58,451 bases of DNA, taken from the NCBI RefSeq assembly GCF_024519465.1, contig NZ_JALJRW010000023.1, forward strand, positions 1-58,451. The letters run 5' to 3'. Source of the DNA: Stenotrophomonas sp. Ste86. GTDB taxonomy: Bacteria > Pseudomonadota > Gammaproteobacteria > Xanthomonadales > Xanthomonadaceae. Numbering within the stretch: the first letter of the stretch is position 1; the number at the start of each line of letters is the position of its first letter. Made by a program: the position numbers and the translations under genes. Shown here piece after piece: positions 19,047 through 30,053 of this stretch. A model generated the notes under the pieces. That model saw only the letters and a program-made list of their open reading frames with translations, searched no databases and had not been told where the DNA came from.

Positions 19047-21872
19047 GTGAAACACCCGATCCAACGGCTCACCAGCAGCCGCCGCAACACCCTGGCCCAT
19101 TCCGTGTCCCTCGCCCTCACCGGCAGCGTGCTGCTGCTGGCCGGCGCATTGGCTTCCGGCGCAGCGTTCGCCCAGGAGCAGGCCACCAACCTCGACCGCA
19201 TCACGGTCACCGGGTCGAACATCCCCCGCACCAATACCGAAACGCCCTCCCCCGTCCAGGTGGTCACCCGCCAGGAAATCGACCGCACCGGCAAGACCAC
19301 GGTCGCCGAATACCTGCAGACCCTGACCGCCGACGGTTCCGGCTCGATTCCCAAGACGTTCGGCAACGGCTTTGCCGGTGGCGGCGCCGGCATCTCGCTG
19401 CGCGGCCTGGGCGCCGGCTCCACGCTGGTGCTGTTGAACGGTCGCCGCATGGCCACCTATGGCCTGGCCGATGACGGCCAGAAGGTCTTCACCGACCTGA
19501 GCACCATCCCGCTGGATGCGGTCGAGCGCATTGAAGTCCTCAAGGACGGCGCTTCTGCGATCTACGGTTCGGATGCCATCGCCGGCGTGGTCAACATCAT
19601 CCTGCGCAGCGACTTCAACGGCGCCATCCTGCGCGCCTCCTACGGCCTGTCCGGTGACAGCGACGGCGATGCCAAGAAGGCCACGCTGACCGCCGGTACC
19701 GGCGACCTGGCCACCGATGGCTGGAATGCGTTCTTCAGCCTGGACGTGGGCAAGACCGATGCGATCAAGATCAGCGACCGCAAGGACCGCAAGTGGATCG
19801 GCACCGGCGATATCCGGCGCTATGGCTATGGCAACAACGCGCAGTTCCTCGGTGGCGCCTTCCTCAATGGCGGCACCAGCGGCGGCGCCGGCCCGAACGG
19901 CTCGGTGTTCGACGATCGCGTGCCGACGGGCGTCACGCCGACGCTGGTGGCCCTGCCGGGCTGCGCAGGCCTGACCACCATTCCCGGTCAGAGCGACGCA
20001 ACCGCACAGCAGCAGGGCTGCCTCTGGGATCCAAACCAGCAGTACCGTGACCTGACCCCGGAAGAGAAGTACGTCAATGTGTTCGGTCGCGCCAGCTTCG
20101 CCTTCGGCGAAGGCGGCGAGATCTACACCGAGATCGGTTACTCCAAGAAAGAAACCACCTTCAGCAACACGCCGTCGGGCGTGTCCGGCAGCTGGGGGTA
20201 TCCGGAAGGCCCGCGCAACGCCAGCAGCGGCGCCGGCGCCGTCGTCCTGAGCCCGACCCATCCGGACAACCCGATCCAGGGCCAGGCGTCGCGCCTGCGC
20301 TACTCGGCATGGGACGTGGGTCCGCGCGTCACCAACAACACCAATGAATTCAACCGTTTCCTGGTTGGCGTCAAGGGCAACTGGGGCGATTGGAGCTACG
20401 ACACCGCCCTGCTGCATTCGGGTACCGATCTGGTCAACAAGCGCACCGGCTTCCTGCGCTACAGCGCCGTGCAATGCGCGCTCGGCAACCCGGCCTGCCC
20501 GGGCGGCGTGTGGCGCATCGGCGACAACGCCGGTCTGAACTCGCAGGCGCTGTATGACTACATCTCGCCGGACATCAGCGCGCGCGCCAAGTCCAGCCTG
20601 GATATGTTCGACTTCACCATCTCGCGCAGCCTGATGGACCTCAAGGGCGGTCCGCTTGGCCTGGCGCTGGGTACCGAATGGCGCAAGACCAGCAACAGCC
20701 TGACTCCGCAGACCTATACCGATGCCGGCGACATCATCGGCCTGGGCTATTCGGCCTACGACGGCACGCAGAACGTGTATGCCGGCTACGTCGAACTGTC
20801 CGCGCCGGTGCTGGAGCAGTTGGAACTGTCCGGCGCGGTCCGCTACGACAAGTACGAAAGCGGCGAAGGCAAGGCAACCCCGAAGGTCGGCATCAAGTGG
20901 ACCCCGGCCGACTGGATCGCGGTGCGCGGCAGCTACGCCGAAGGCTTCCGTGCGCCCAACCCGGCCGAAAACGGCGACGGTGGCCTGGCCGCCTTCTCCA
21001 ACGCCCGCGATCCGGTGCGTTGCGCCGCCAGCCCGATCGCCGATGTCGGCACCAACTGCAGCTCGCGTCCGGTGGCCATCATCACCCGTCCGAACAAGGA
21101 CCTGAAGCCGGAAGAATCCAAGAGCTACTCGTTCGGTGTCGTGCTGCAGCCCACCTCCAGCACCTCGCTGACGGTGGATGCGTGGCAGATCAAGCGCACC
21201 AATGAAATCGCTCAGGGTGCCACTGCGGATGCGATCGCAGCCGGCAATGTGCTGCGCGATATCGACCTGATCAATGGCGTCGCAGGCACCGGCACCATCC
21301 TGGCGGTCAACACGGACTACATCAATGCCGCCTCGACCCGCGTGCGCGGTATCGATACCGACATCCGCCAGACCTTCGACATCGGTCCGGGCCAGCTGGA
21401 AATGGACCTGCAGTGGAGCCATGTGCTCAAGTTCGAGCGCACCGATGCCGACGTGACCGTGGACTACGCCGGTACCCACGGCAACTGCGATGTCACCAAC
21501 TGCATCGGTACGCCGAAGGACCGCATCAACTTCGGCACCACCTGGAAGCAGGGCCCGTGGAGCGTCAGCGGCGTGGCCAACTACATCTCCAAGATGGACA
21601 ACACCGACTTCCGCGGTCCGGATGGTTCGTACCAGTTCTCCTACGCCGATGGTACCGACGTTACCAAGATCTCTTCCTTCACCACCTTCGACCTGTCCGG
21701 TCGCTGGAACGTGACCGAAGCTTTCGAACTGAACGCCTCGGTGCAGAACCTGTTCGACCGCATCGCTCCGCTGGATCCGACCACCTACGGCGGCGTCAAC
21801 TACAACCCGCTGCACTTCAGCGGCGCGATCGGCCGTTACTTCACCGTGGGGGCCAAGTACACCTTCAATTGA
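19047..21872 (+). CDS. TonB-dependent outer-membrane receptor
   Basis: A 941-residue outer-membrane protein with a long signal peptide (cleavage near SGAAFA-Q). The plug domain is at about residues 50-185: ITVTGSNIPRTNTETPSPVQVVT, LRGLGAGSTLVLLNGRRM and VERIEVLKDGASAIYGSDAIAGVVNI. The remainder is a 22-strand-type barrel ending in an aromatic-rich strand (YFTVGAKYTFN), as needed for barrel assembly. The start is GTG at 19047, 7 bases after AGGAG; the in-frame TTG at 19020 would place that ribosome site inside the gene. Receptors of this kind are numerous in xanthomonads; the ligand (peptide, carbohydrate or metal complex) cannot be read from the sequence, and no linked enzyme gives a clue. 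Confidence 0.93.
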   Translation: MKHPIQRLTSSRRNTLAHSVSLALTGSVLLLAGALASGAAFAQEQATNLDRITVTGSNIPRTNTETPSPVQVVTRQEIDRTGKTTVAEYLQTLTADGSGSIPKTFGNGFAGGGAGISLRGLGAGSTLVLLNGRRMATYGLADDGQKVFTDLSTIPLDAVERIEVLKDGASAIYGSDAIAGVVNIILRSDFNGAILRASYGLSGDSDGDAKKATLTAGTGDLATDGWNAFFSLDVGKTDAIKISDRKDRKWIGTGDIRRYGYGNNAQFLGGAFLNGGTSGGAGPNGSVFDDRVPTGVTPTLVALPGCAGLTTIPGQSDATAQQQGCLWDPNQQYRDLTPEEKYVNVFGRASFAFGEGGEIYTEIGYSKKETTFSNTPSGVSGSWGYPEGPRNASSGAGAVVLSPTHPDNPIQGQASRLRYSAWDVGPRVTNNTNEFNRFLVGVKGNWGDWSYDTALLHSGTDLVNKRTGFLRYSAVQCALGNPACPGGVWRIGDNAGLNSQALYDYISPDISARAKSSLDMFDFTISRSLMDLKGGPLGLALGTEWRKTSNSLTPQTYTDAGDIIGLGYSAYDGTQNVYAGYVELSAPVLEQLELSGAVRYDKYESGEGKATPKVGIKWTPADWIAVRGSYAEGFRAPNPAENGDGGLAAFSNARDPVRCAASPIADVGTNCSSRPVAIITRPNKDLKPEESKSYSFGVVLQPTSSTSLTVDAWQIKRTNEIAQGATADAIAAGNVLRDIDLINGVAGTGTILAVNTDYINAASTRVRGIDTDIRQTFDIGPGQLEMDLQWSHVLKFERTDADVTVDYAGTHGNCDVTNCIGTPKDRINFGTTWKQGPWSVSGVANYISKMDNTDFRGPDGSYQFSYADGTDVTKISSFTTFDLSGRWNVTEAFELNASVQNLFDRIAPLDPTTYGGVNYNPLHFSGAIGRYFTVGAKYTFN

Positions 21873-21893
21873 TGTAACCGTCATTGGGGAACG

Positions 21894-21921
21894 AAAAGCC
21901 CGGGCACTGCCCGGGCTTTTT
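21894..21921 (+). terminator. Strong terminator of the receptor gene
   Basis: A 12-bp perfect stem AAAAGCCCGGGC/GCCCGGGCTTTT with a 3-base loop is followed by T residues, 22 bases after the receptor stop codon. It can also work on the minus strand. Confidence 0.88.
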
Positions 21922-22092
21922 GTTTGGGTTCAACACTGCGTGACCAACCCGATCTGCAAGATCCTTCCATCAATGGAGGGCAGTGTCTTGTTCCGAAAGA
22001 TTCAGCAGGTGGCGCACGGCGACATGCGTGCGGGGTGCAAGCGTCGTGCGGATCTGTTCGTGTCTCCGCTCTGGCATGTCGCGAGCGTGGGG

Positions 22093-22186
22093 GCCCCGTA
22101 GCGGCCGGTAGCCCCTGGCGCAAATGTCCCCCGGCCTGGCGGCCTCCTCCTTTATTTTGCCCAGGAGCTACCGCCCGCTACGGGGC
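22093..22186. repeat. Palindromic element copy B2
   Basis: The left arm 22093-22118 (starts GCCCCGTAGCGGCC) pairs with the right arm 22161-22186 with 2 mismatches. The loop is nearly the same as in B1 (6713-6756). Against B1 one arm position changes from A to G and its partner from T to C, so the pairing is kept. The flanks GCGAGCGT and GCGGTAA are shared with B1. Confidence 0.83.
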
Positions 22187-22227
22187 TCGGCTGCGGTAAG
22201 CAGGTGGAAGCAGGCTGATTTGCCGCT

Positions 22228-22354
22228 GGTCAGTGGGTTGGGCGCTGGGCGCCATGCCTTTGGAGGCGAAATAAACGAGGAGGGGGCGGCCGCAGGCCGA
22301 CGCCGGGGGCGTCGCCGGAAAGGGCATGGCGGCCCAGCGCCCGACCCACTGACT
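22228..22354 (+). repeat. Palindromic element copy A3
   Basis: The left arm 22228-22260 pairs with the right arm 22319-22354, with single-base gaps. The core has GCGAAATAAACGAGGAGG at one end and GGGGGCGTCGCCGG at the other, with a variant middle (GGCCGCAGGCCGACGCC) that is shared with copy A4 at 58412-58451. Copy B2 ends 41 bases before it, the same layout as B1-A2. It lies just beyond the terminator of tRNA-Asn. Confidence 0.83.
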
Positions 22355-22411
22355 ACCGCTCCCGCAAAGGTCCAGCGCCCGCTTCCTGCTTGCCACGTGG
22401 GGGAAAAAAAG

Positions 22412-22444
22412 CAAAAAAAAGCCTCGCATCGCTGCGAGGCTTTT
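22412..22444 (-). terminator. Terminator of tRNA-Asn
   Basis: An 8-bp stem GCCTCGCA/TGCGAGGC with a 4-base loop (22421-22440) is followed on the minus strand by a run of T, and preceded by A residues, shortly after the tRNA 3' end. Confidence 0.85.
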
Positions 22445-22450
22445 AAAACT

Positions 22451-22527
22451 TGGCGCCCGAAGTTGGACTCGAACCAACGACCCCCTGATTAACAGTCAAG
22501 TGCTCTAACCGGCTGAGCTATTCGGGC
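22451..22527 (-). tRNA. tRNA-Asn (anticodon GTT)
   Basis: On the minus strand a full 77-base cloverleaf can be drawn. The acceptor stem GCCCGAA pairs with TTCGGGC, with discriminator G, and CCA is encoded at 22453-22451. The D arm is AGCTCAGCCGGTTAGAGC, the anticodon loop CTGTTAA gives GTT for asparagine, and the T arm is GTTGG-TTCGAGT-CCAAC. A terminator hairpin follows. No integrase or duplicated 3' end was seen, so it is not evidently used as an attachment site here. Confidence 0.97.
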
Positions 22528-22608
22528 GGGGTGCGCATTGTAGCCCGTTTTTTACAGGATGTAACCCGTTTCCCGCGAAATTCTTCACACACGTTGCAAC
22601 GCGTGCGA

Positions 22609-23079
22609 TCAGGCCCGGTGATACGGATGGTTGGCCAGCATCGCCGCCGCGCGGTACAGCTGCTCGGCCACCACCAGTCGCACCAGCATGTGCGGCAGCG
22701 TCAGCGGACCGATCGACCACTTCTCGTCGGCCAGTGCCGATACCTCCGACGAATGTCCCTCCGGCCCGCCGATCAGGAACGCCAGGTCCCTGCCCTGCCC
22801 GCGCCAGTGCTCCAGACGCTGCGCCAGCTGTTCCGAACTCAGCTGCCGGCCCGGCACGTCCAGCGCCACCACGTAGGCATTCTTCGGCAATGCCGCGATC
22901 ACCCGCTTGCCCTCGTCATCGGTGGCACGGCGCGCATCGCGGCCCTTGCCGCGCAGGCCCGGCTCGATCTCCACCAGCTCGAACGGCAACCAGTGCGACA
23001 GGCGCTTCTGGTACTCGGCAAATCCCTGCGCCACCCACGCAGGGGCGCGCTCGCCGGTGGCGATCAACCTGGCCTTCAT
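22609..23079 (-). CDS. rlmH: 23S rRNA (pseudouridine1915-N3)-methyltransferase
   Basis: A 156-residue SPOUT methyltransferase, the exact usual length, which methylates pseudouridine 1915 in helix 69 of 23S rRNA on whole ribosomes. The knot and SAM-binding features are DLAFLIGGPEGHS and LTLPHMLVRLVVAEQLYRA near the C-terminus, followed by the invariant NHPYHRA end. The start at 23079 (MKARLIATGER) fits the family. It is the last gene of leuS-lptE-holA-nadD-rsfS-rlmH. A small hairpin (23121-23139) separates it from rsfS and may affect its expression. Confidence 0.96.
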   Translation of the reverse strand: MKARLIATGERAPAWVAQGFAEYQKRLSHWLPFELVEIEPGLRGKGRDARRATDDEGKRVIAALPKNAYVVALDVPGRQLSSEQLAQRLEHWRGQGRDLAFLIGGPEGHSSEVSALADEKWSIGPLTLPHMLVRLVVAEQLYRAAAMLANHPYHRA

Positions 23080-23162
23080 CTGCACTCTCCCGGCATCGGG
23101 GCGATGCCGTTGAAATGACAACGGCGCCATCGGCGCCGTCATCGTGACTCCAACGCGAGCGC

Positions 23163-23603
23163 TCAGCGCGCGTCGTGGTTGTACTCGTCGCCTTCATCAG
23201 CGTCGTCGAGCAGGCTCGGCGGCTGATCGCCGACCGTCCACAGACGCTCCAGCGCGTAGAACTCGCGCACGCGCGGCAGCATCACATGCACCACCACGTC
23301 GCCCAGATCGACCAGCACCCACTCGGCTTCGCGCTCGCCTTCCACGCCCAGCGGCATCATGCCCAGCTGCTTGGCGAACTTGACCACCTCATCGGCAATC
23401 GACTTCACGTGCCGGCTGGAGGTGCCCGAGGCGATCACCATGTAATCGGCGACGCTGGACTTGCCGATCACGTCGATTTCGACGAGATCCTTGGCCTTCA
23501 GTTCTTCGGTGGCCTTGCGCACGCACTCCAGCAGCTGGAGGGTGGACGGCGCCGGATTCGGCATTTGGACCTTGATGGTCTGGGGCTGGGCTTGGTTGCT
23601 CAA
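23163..23603 (-). CDS. rsfS: Ribosomal silencing factor RsfS
   Basis: A 146-residue protein that binds uL14 on the 50S subunit and blocks subunit joining when nutrients are low. Conserved stretches are [61 protein letters not shown] and [10 protein letters not shown]. The C-terminus is acidic. The start is uncertain: TTG at 23603 gives 146 residues, and ATG at 23564 (MPNPAPST), with AAGG just before it, gives 133. It follows nadD, as in E. coli and many others. Confidence 0.93.
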   Translation of the reverse strand: MSNQAQPQTIKVQMPNPAPSTLQLLECVRKATEELKAKDLVEIDVIGKSSVADYMVIASGTSSRHVKSIADEVVKFAKQLGMMPLGVEGEREAEWVLVDLGDVVVHVMLPRVREFYALERLWTVGDQPPSLLDDADEGDEYNHDAR

Positions 23604-23661
23604 AGCGGGTGGACTCGATAAATGTGGGGCCGATTATACGGGCCCGGGCGCCCGAGCGTAT

Positions 23662-24327
23662 TCACGGTGAAGGGGCGCCGTACAGGCCACGCTCGGCGAT
23701 GTAGTCGGCCACCACCGCCGGCAGCAGCGCCCGCCAGTCGCCGCCAGTCGCGATCCGCTGGCGTACCGCACTGGCCGATTCCTCGCGCAACGGGGCCTGC
23801 AGCCGCAGCACGCGCCCGGCCGGCGCGCCCAGCAGCTCGCGTTCGTGGCGGGCCCAGCGGCCCTCCAGCGCGGTGGCCAGGGCCGGCGGCAGGTCCTGCT
23901 CCAGCGGGCTGCCGGGACGGTCGGCAACGATGAAGTGGGCCAGCCCGAACAGTGCCTCCCACTCATGCCAGCCGGTCAGGCCAAGCAGGCTGTCGGCGCC
24001 GACCAGCCAGGCCAGGGGCTGGTGCGGGCCCAGCTCGGCGCGCAGTTCGCGCAGGGTGTCCACGCTGTAGGACGGTACCCCCGGCTGGCGTGCCGCCCGC
24101 GCCAGCTCGCGGCGATCCAGCAGCAGGCCCGGCTCCTCGCCGATGGCCAGGGCCAGCATGTGGGCGCGTTGTTCAGCATCGGCACCCGGTGGGGCGCGGT
24201 GGGGCGGGTCGGCGGCTGGCAGCAGACGCACGGCGACCTGCAGCTGGTCGCGCGCGGCGCGGGCGATGGCCAGGTGCCCCAGATGCACCGGATCGAAGGT
24301 GCCGCCGTAATGGATGCGCAGGCCCAT
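23662..24327 (-). CDS. nadD: Nicotinate-nucleotide adenylyltransferase
   Basis: A 221-residue enzyme making nicotinate adenine dinucleotide from nicotinate mononucleotide and ATP in NAD synthesis. The nucleotidyltransferase motif GGTFDPVHLGH is at residues 8-18, and LLPAADPPHR binds substrate. SYSVDTLRELRAEL, WLVGADSLLGL and the late SASAVRQRI, a variant of the ISxTxxR motif, are visible. It starts 5 bases after the end of holA and is probably translated together with it. Confidence 0.95.
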   Translation of the reverse strand: MGLRIHYGGTFDPVHLGHLAIARAARDQLQVAVRLLPAADPPHRAPPGADAEQRAHMLALAIGEEPGLLLDRRELARAARQPGVPSYSVDTLRELRAELGPHQPLAWLVGADSLLGLTGWHEWEALFGLAHFIVADRPGSPLEQDLPPALATALEGRWARHERELLGAPAGRVLRLQAPLREESASAVRQRIATGGDWRALLPAVVADYIAERGLYGAPSP

Positions 24328-24332
24328 GCCGC

Positions 24333-25370
24333 TCAGGCGCGGGCCAGCAGGCGCACCGCGCGGGCTTCGGACACCGCCAGCAGCAGGCGCTCCACGCCCA
24401 GCCAGGGATCGCCGTCGGCGCGCCCCTTGGCCATGCGGTCGACCAGCCCGGCCTCGGCCACGAAACGGTCCCAGCGCTTGGGCTCGGGATGACGCTGCAG
24501 GGCGCGCTTGAACGGGGCCTGGCGCGATTCCCAGATGCCGCGGCTCTTCATCTCTGCGGCCACGTTGCCGCCCCGCGCCTGCACCCGCGCCAGTCCGGCG
24601 GTGGACAGCAGCTCGCGGATCACCATCGGCATCAACGCGGCCACCGCTTCACCCTCCCCGCGCAGCCCGGCCAGCATCCTCAGCACCGCCGCCGGCTGCC
24701 CGGAGAAACTGGCTTCGAGCAGGCGGAAGACGTCGTAGCGGGCCGCATCGGCAACCAGCGACTCCATCGTCTGCACGTCCAGGGTCTGGCCGGCGGCCAG
24801 CAGCGCCAGCTTGTCGATCTCCTGCGCGGCGGCCAGCAGATTGCCTTCCACCCGCTCGGCCAGGCGCTGCACCGCGGCCGGCTCGGCACGCAGGCCCTTG
24901 GCGCGCAGGCGGCGCTCGATCCAGTCGGGCAGTTCATGCGGCTTGATCGCCCAGGCCACCGACAGCACGCCGACGCGATTGACCGCCTCGGCCCACTTGC
25001 CCTGGTGGGCCTTGCTCCATTCGTTGCAGGTGATCATCAGGATCACGTCCGGCGCCGGGTTGGCGCAGAACTGGCTGATCACCTCGGCGCCGTCCTTGCC
25101 CGGCTTGCCGCTGGGCAGGCGCAGCTCCATCAGCCGGCGGGCGCTGAACAGGCTGGGCGCATTGAAACTGGCACCGACCTGGTCCCAATCGAAATCGCGG
25201 CCATCGGCATCGAACACCTCACGCTCGTCGATGCCATCGGCACGCGCGCGGGCACGCACCGCATCGGCCGCTTCGAGGACGCGCAGGGTTTCCGGACCGG
25301 CGATCAGGTAAACCGGTGACAGCCCCTGGCTGGCCGGTTGACTGGCGAGTTGTTCGGGTCGCAGTTCCAT
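24333..25370 (-). CDS. holA: DNA polymerase III delta subunit
   Basis: A 345-residue subunit of the clamp loader that opens the beta sliding clamp. The N-terminal domain shows SPVYLIAGPETLRVLEAADAVR and later FSARRLMELRLP; the family segment VILMITCNEWSKAHQGKWAEAV and VEGNLLAAAQEIDKLALLA follow. The length matches E. coli HolA (343). It sits between lptE and nadD, its standard place. Confidence 0.95.
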   Translation of the reverse strand: MELRPEQLASQPASQGLSPVYLIAGPETLRVLEAADAVRARARADGIDEREVFDADGRDFDWDQVGASFNAPSLFSARRLMELRLPSGKPGKDGAEVISQFCANPAPDVILMITCNEWSKAHQGKWAEAVNRVGVLSVAWAIKPHELPDWIERRLRAKGLRAEPAAVQRLAERVEGNLLAAAQEIDKLALLAAGQTLDVQTMESLVADAARYDVFRLLEASFSGQPAAVLRMLAGLRGEGEAVAALMPMVIRELLSTAGLARVQARGGNVAAEMKSRGIWESRQAPFKRALQRHPEPKRWDRFVAEAGLVDRMAKGRADGDPWLGVERLLLAVSEARAVRLLARA

Positions 25371-25399
25371 CCTGGCGCGCCGGTCCGCGGGCGGACCGG

Positions 25400-26008
25400 T
25401 CAGTGCCCCTGGGTGGGGGCGGCCGGCGGCGGCACCGGCGGTTCAACCGGTGCGGTGGCCGGGGCGGCCGGCTTGGCCGGCACGCGGCCTTCCATCTCGG
25501 CCCGCACCACGCTGTCGATACGACGCATGATCGACGCCGACATCTCACGACGCAGTTCGTCGGCCAGGATTTCGCGCTCGGTGGTGGTACCGGTGGCGTC
25601 GGTGGGCGGCGACACGTAATCGCGCGAGAGCTCGATCACCTGCTGCGGCACCAGCTCGCTGCCATCCTCACGCAGGAACTTGAAGATCACCGCGTAGCGC
25701 AGGCTGTATTCCTGGGAGCGGCCCTGTGCATCGATGGCGATCGGCAGATCGCCCCAACGCTCGGACATCACCTGCAGCTGCGCGACCTTGCCGGTGCTGC
25801 CCGGTTCGGCGGCGCTGTCCGGCTCGGCGACCTGCGCGCCCGACGCCTGCAGCCCGCGACGCAGCAGCTTGGCCAGTTCGCTGTAGGGGGCGCTGGAGAC
25901 CACCTGCACCGCGGCGGTGTCGGCCGGCAGCATCAGCTTGTTGCGCATATGGAAGCCACACCCGGCGAGGGTCGCGGTCAGAACGAGGGCAAGCAGGAAT
26001 CGGGTCAT
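25400..26008 (-). CDS. lptE: LPS assembly lipoprotein LptE
   Basis: A 202-residue outer-membrane lipoprotein that plugs the LptD barrel and helps place LPS at the cell surface. The signal peptide MTRFLLALVLTATLAGC ends in a lipobox (LAGC), followed by GFHMRNK, typical of LptE. The middle has EYSLRYAVIFKFL and SRDYVSPPTDATGTTTER, and the C-terminus is proline-rich. The start at 26008 gives a normal lipoprotein signal. It lies between leuS and holA. Confidence 0.94.
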   Translation of the reverse strand: MTRFLLALVLTATLAGCGFHMRNKLMLPADTAAVQVVSSAPYSELAKLLRRGLQASGAQVAEPDSAAEPGSTGKVAQLQVMSERWGDLPIAIDAQGRSQEYSLRYAVIFKFLREDGSELVPQQVIELSRDYVSPPTDATGTTTEREILADELRREMSASIMRRIDSVVRAEMEGRVPAKPAAPATAPVEPPVPPPAAPTQGH

Positions 26009-26099
26009 GGGCACAGTCTGGGGGAGCCGGGCGGGCGCGGCAACAGGCATAGAAGATGCCCGATGCCGCGTGAACGTGACTTGAGACAGACGGCCGCGG

Positions 26100-29067
<2,968 letters not shown>

Positions 29068-29292
29068 ATGCAGCGCATTGCTCAGGCGGCTCTTGCCGTC
29101 GGCATGGCCATCGGCGGGGTTGCTTCGGCCCATGCCGCCAGCTTCAATTGTGCCTACACGCTCGATGACGGAAGTTTCGGGATGTACCCGGTGGAGGCGG
29201 CCGATGGCACCGATGCCACCAACCAGGCCATTGTGCTGATCCGTCGGGACCATCCAACGGCCGGCTTCACCCTTCAGTGCCACGAAGACTGA
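29068..29292 (+). CDS. Small exported protein of unknown function
   Basis: A 74-residue protein with a good signal peptide (MQRIAQAALAVGMAIGGVASAHA, cleavage after AHA), leaving about 51 mature residues: two cysteines (in FNCAYTL and TLQCHED), acidic, no further membrane segment. AAGGAG is 9 bases before the ATG at 29068, which supports a real gene and this start. The family is not recognised. A GC hairpin around 29300-29320 lies just after the stop and could end transcription on both strands. Confidence 0.75.
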   Translation: MQRIAQAALAVGMAIGGVASAHAASFNCAYTLDDGSFGMYPVEAADGTDATNQAIVLIRRDHPTAGFTLQCHED

Positions 29293-29305
29293 AACCAGCG
29301 GGGCG

Positions 29306-29923
29306 CTAAATCGCGCCCCGCACCTTGCGCAACGCTACCGGTAGCGCCGCCACCAGCCACATCGCCCAGACGGCGAAGGCCAGCCGCTGCGCCAGCGGCG
29401 CCGGCATCCATGCCTGCAGCACGAACGCGGCCAGCACCATCCCCGCCGCGCAGCCGAGGTGCAGGAACGCCTGCGCGCGCCAGCCCGGCACGCGCAGCGC
29501 ACCCAGCCCATACAGCAGTGTGCCCGGCACGAATGCCAGCACCCACACCATCCACGCACTGGCGTGGAACTGGCTGGCCGGGCTTTCGATATCGCTGGCA
29601 TCCAGCGATAGCAGCCCCATCGCGGCGAAGCCGGCCCCGGCCAGCACGAGCAACTGGACGCCCACGCGCAGCGTCCAGGGCGCCGTGCGCGGCACGCGCC
29701 GCAGCAGGCGTAGCGCCACGCCGCAGGCCAACGCCCCCGGCAGCACCAGCGCCAGCCAATTGAACGCCTGCGCATGCGGCACCCCGGTTGCGCCCAGCAG
29801 CGCTACCGGATGCGACAGCGCGCGGTACCCCGGCAGCGCCGCACCGAAGCCGGCGACCGCCACGACGAACACAAACGCGGCAAGCGCGCCGATGCCGCGA
29901 TCGATACGGGGTGAAATGTGCAT
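29306..29923 (-). CDS. DUF998-like integral membrane protein
   Basis: A 205-residue inner-membrane protein with about six hydrophobic segments, including GIGALAAFVFVVAVAGFGAAL, ALVLPGALACGVALRLL, LLVLAGAGFAAMGLLSLD and the last AVWAMWLVAALPVAL. The pattern LPGYRALSHPVALLGATG...FNWLALVLPGAL is characteristic of the DUF998 family, whose function is unknown. The start at 29923 gives a short cytoplasmic N-terminus; sequence further upstream is the shadow of the next gene. A second DUF998-like gene lies at 50309-50962. Confidence 0.78.
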   Translation of the reverse strand: MHISPRIDRGIGALAAFVFVVAVAGFGAALPGYRALSHPVALLGATGVPHAQAFNWLALVLPGALACGVALRLLRRVPRTAPWTLRVGVQLLVLAGAGFAAMGLLSLDASDIESPASQFHASAWMVWVLAFVPGTLLYGLGALRVPGWRAQAFLHLGCAAGMVLAAFVLQAWMPAPLAQRLAFAVWAMWLVAALPVALRKVRGAI

Positions 29924-30053
29924 GAAGGTCTGCCTGGGCCCAAGGGAACGCCGCGCATTGTCACCGGTTTCCGCCGATCCCGTGCGTCGGGGTTGCGTCC
30001 CGCAACCGGCGCACCCATACACTGCGTACATCTTTACTCGTTGATTGCCGACC

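Noticed and set aside
22093..22527. tRNA-Asn as an integration site for a mobile element
   Set aside because: No integrase gene, no direct repeat of the tRNA 3' end and ordinary housekeeping genes on both sides.
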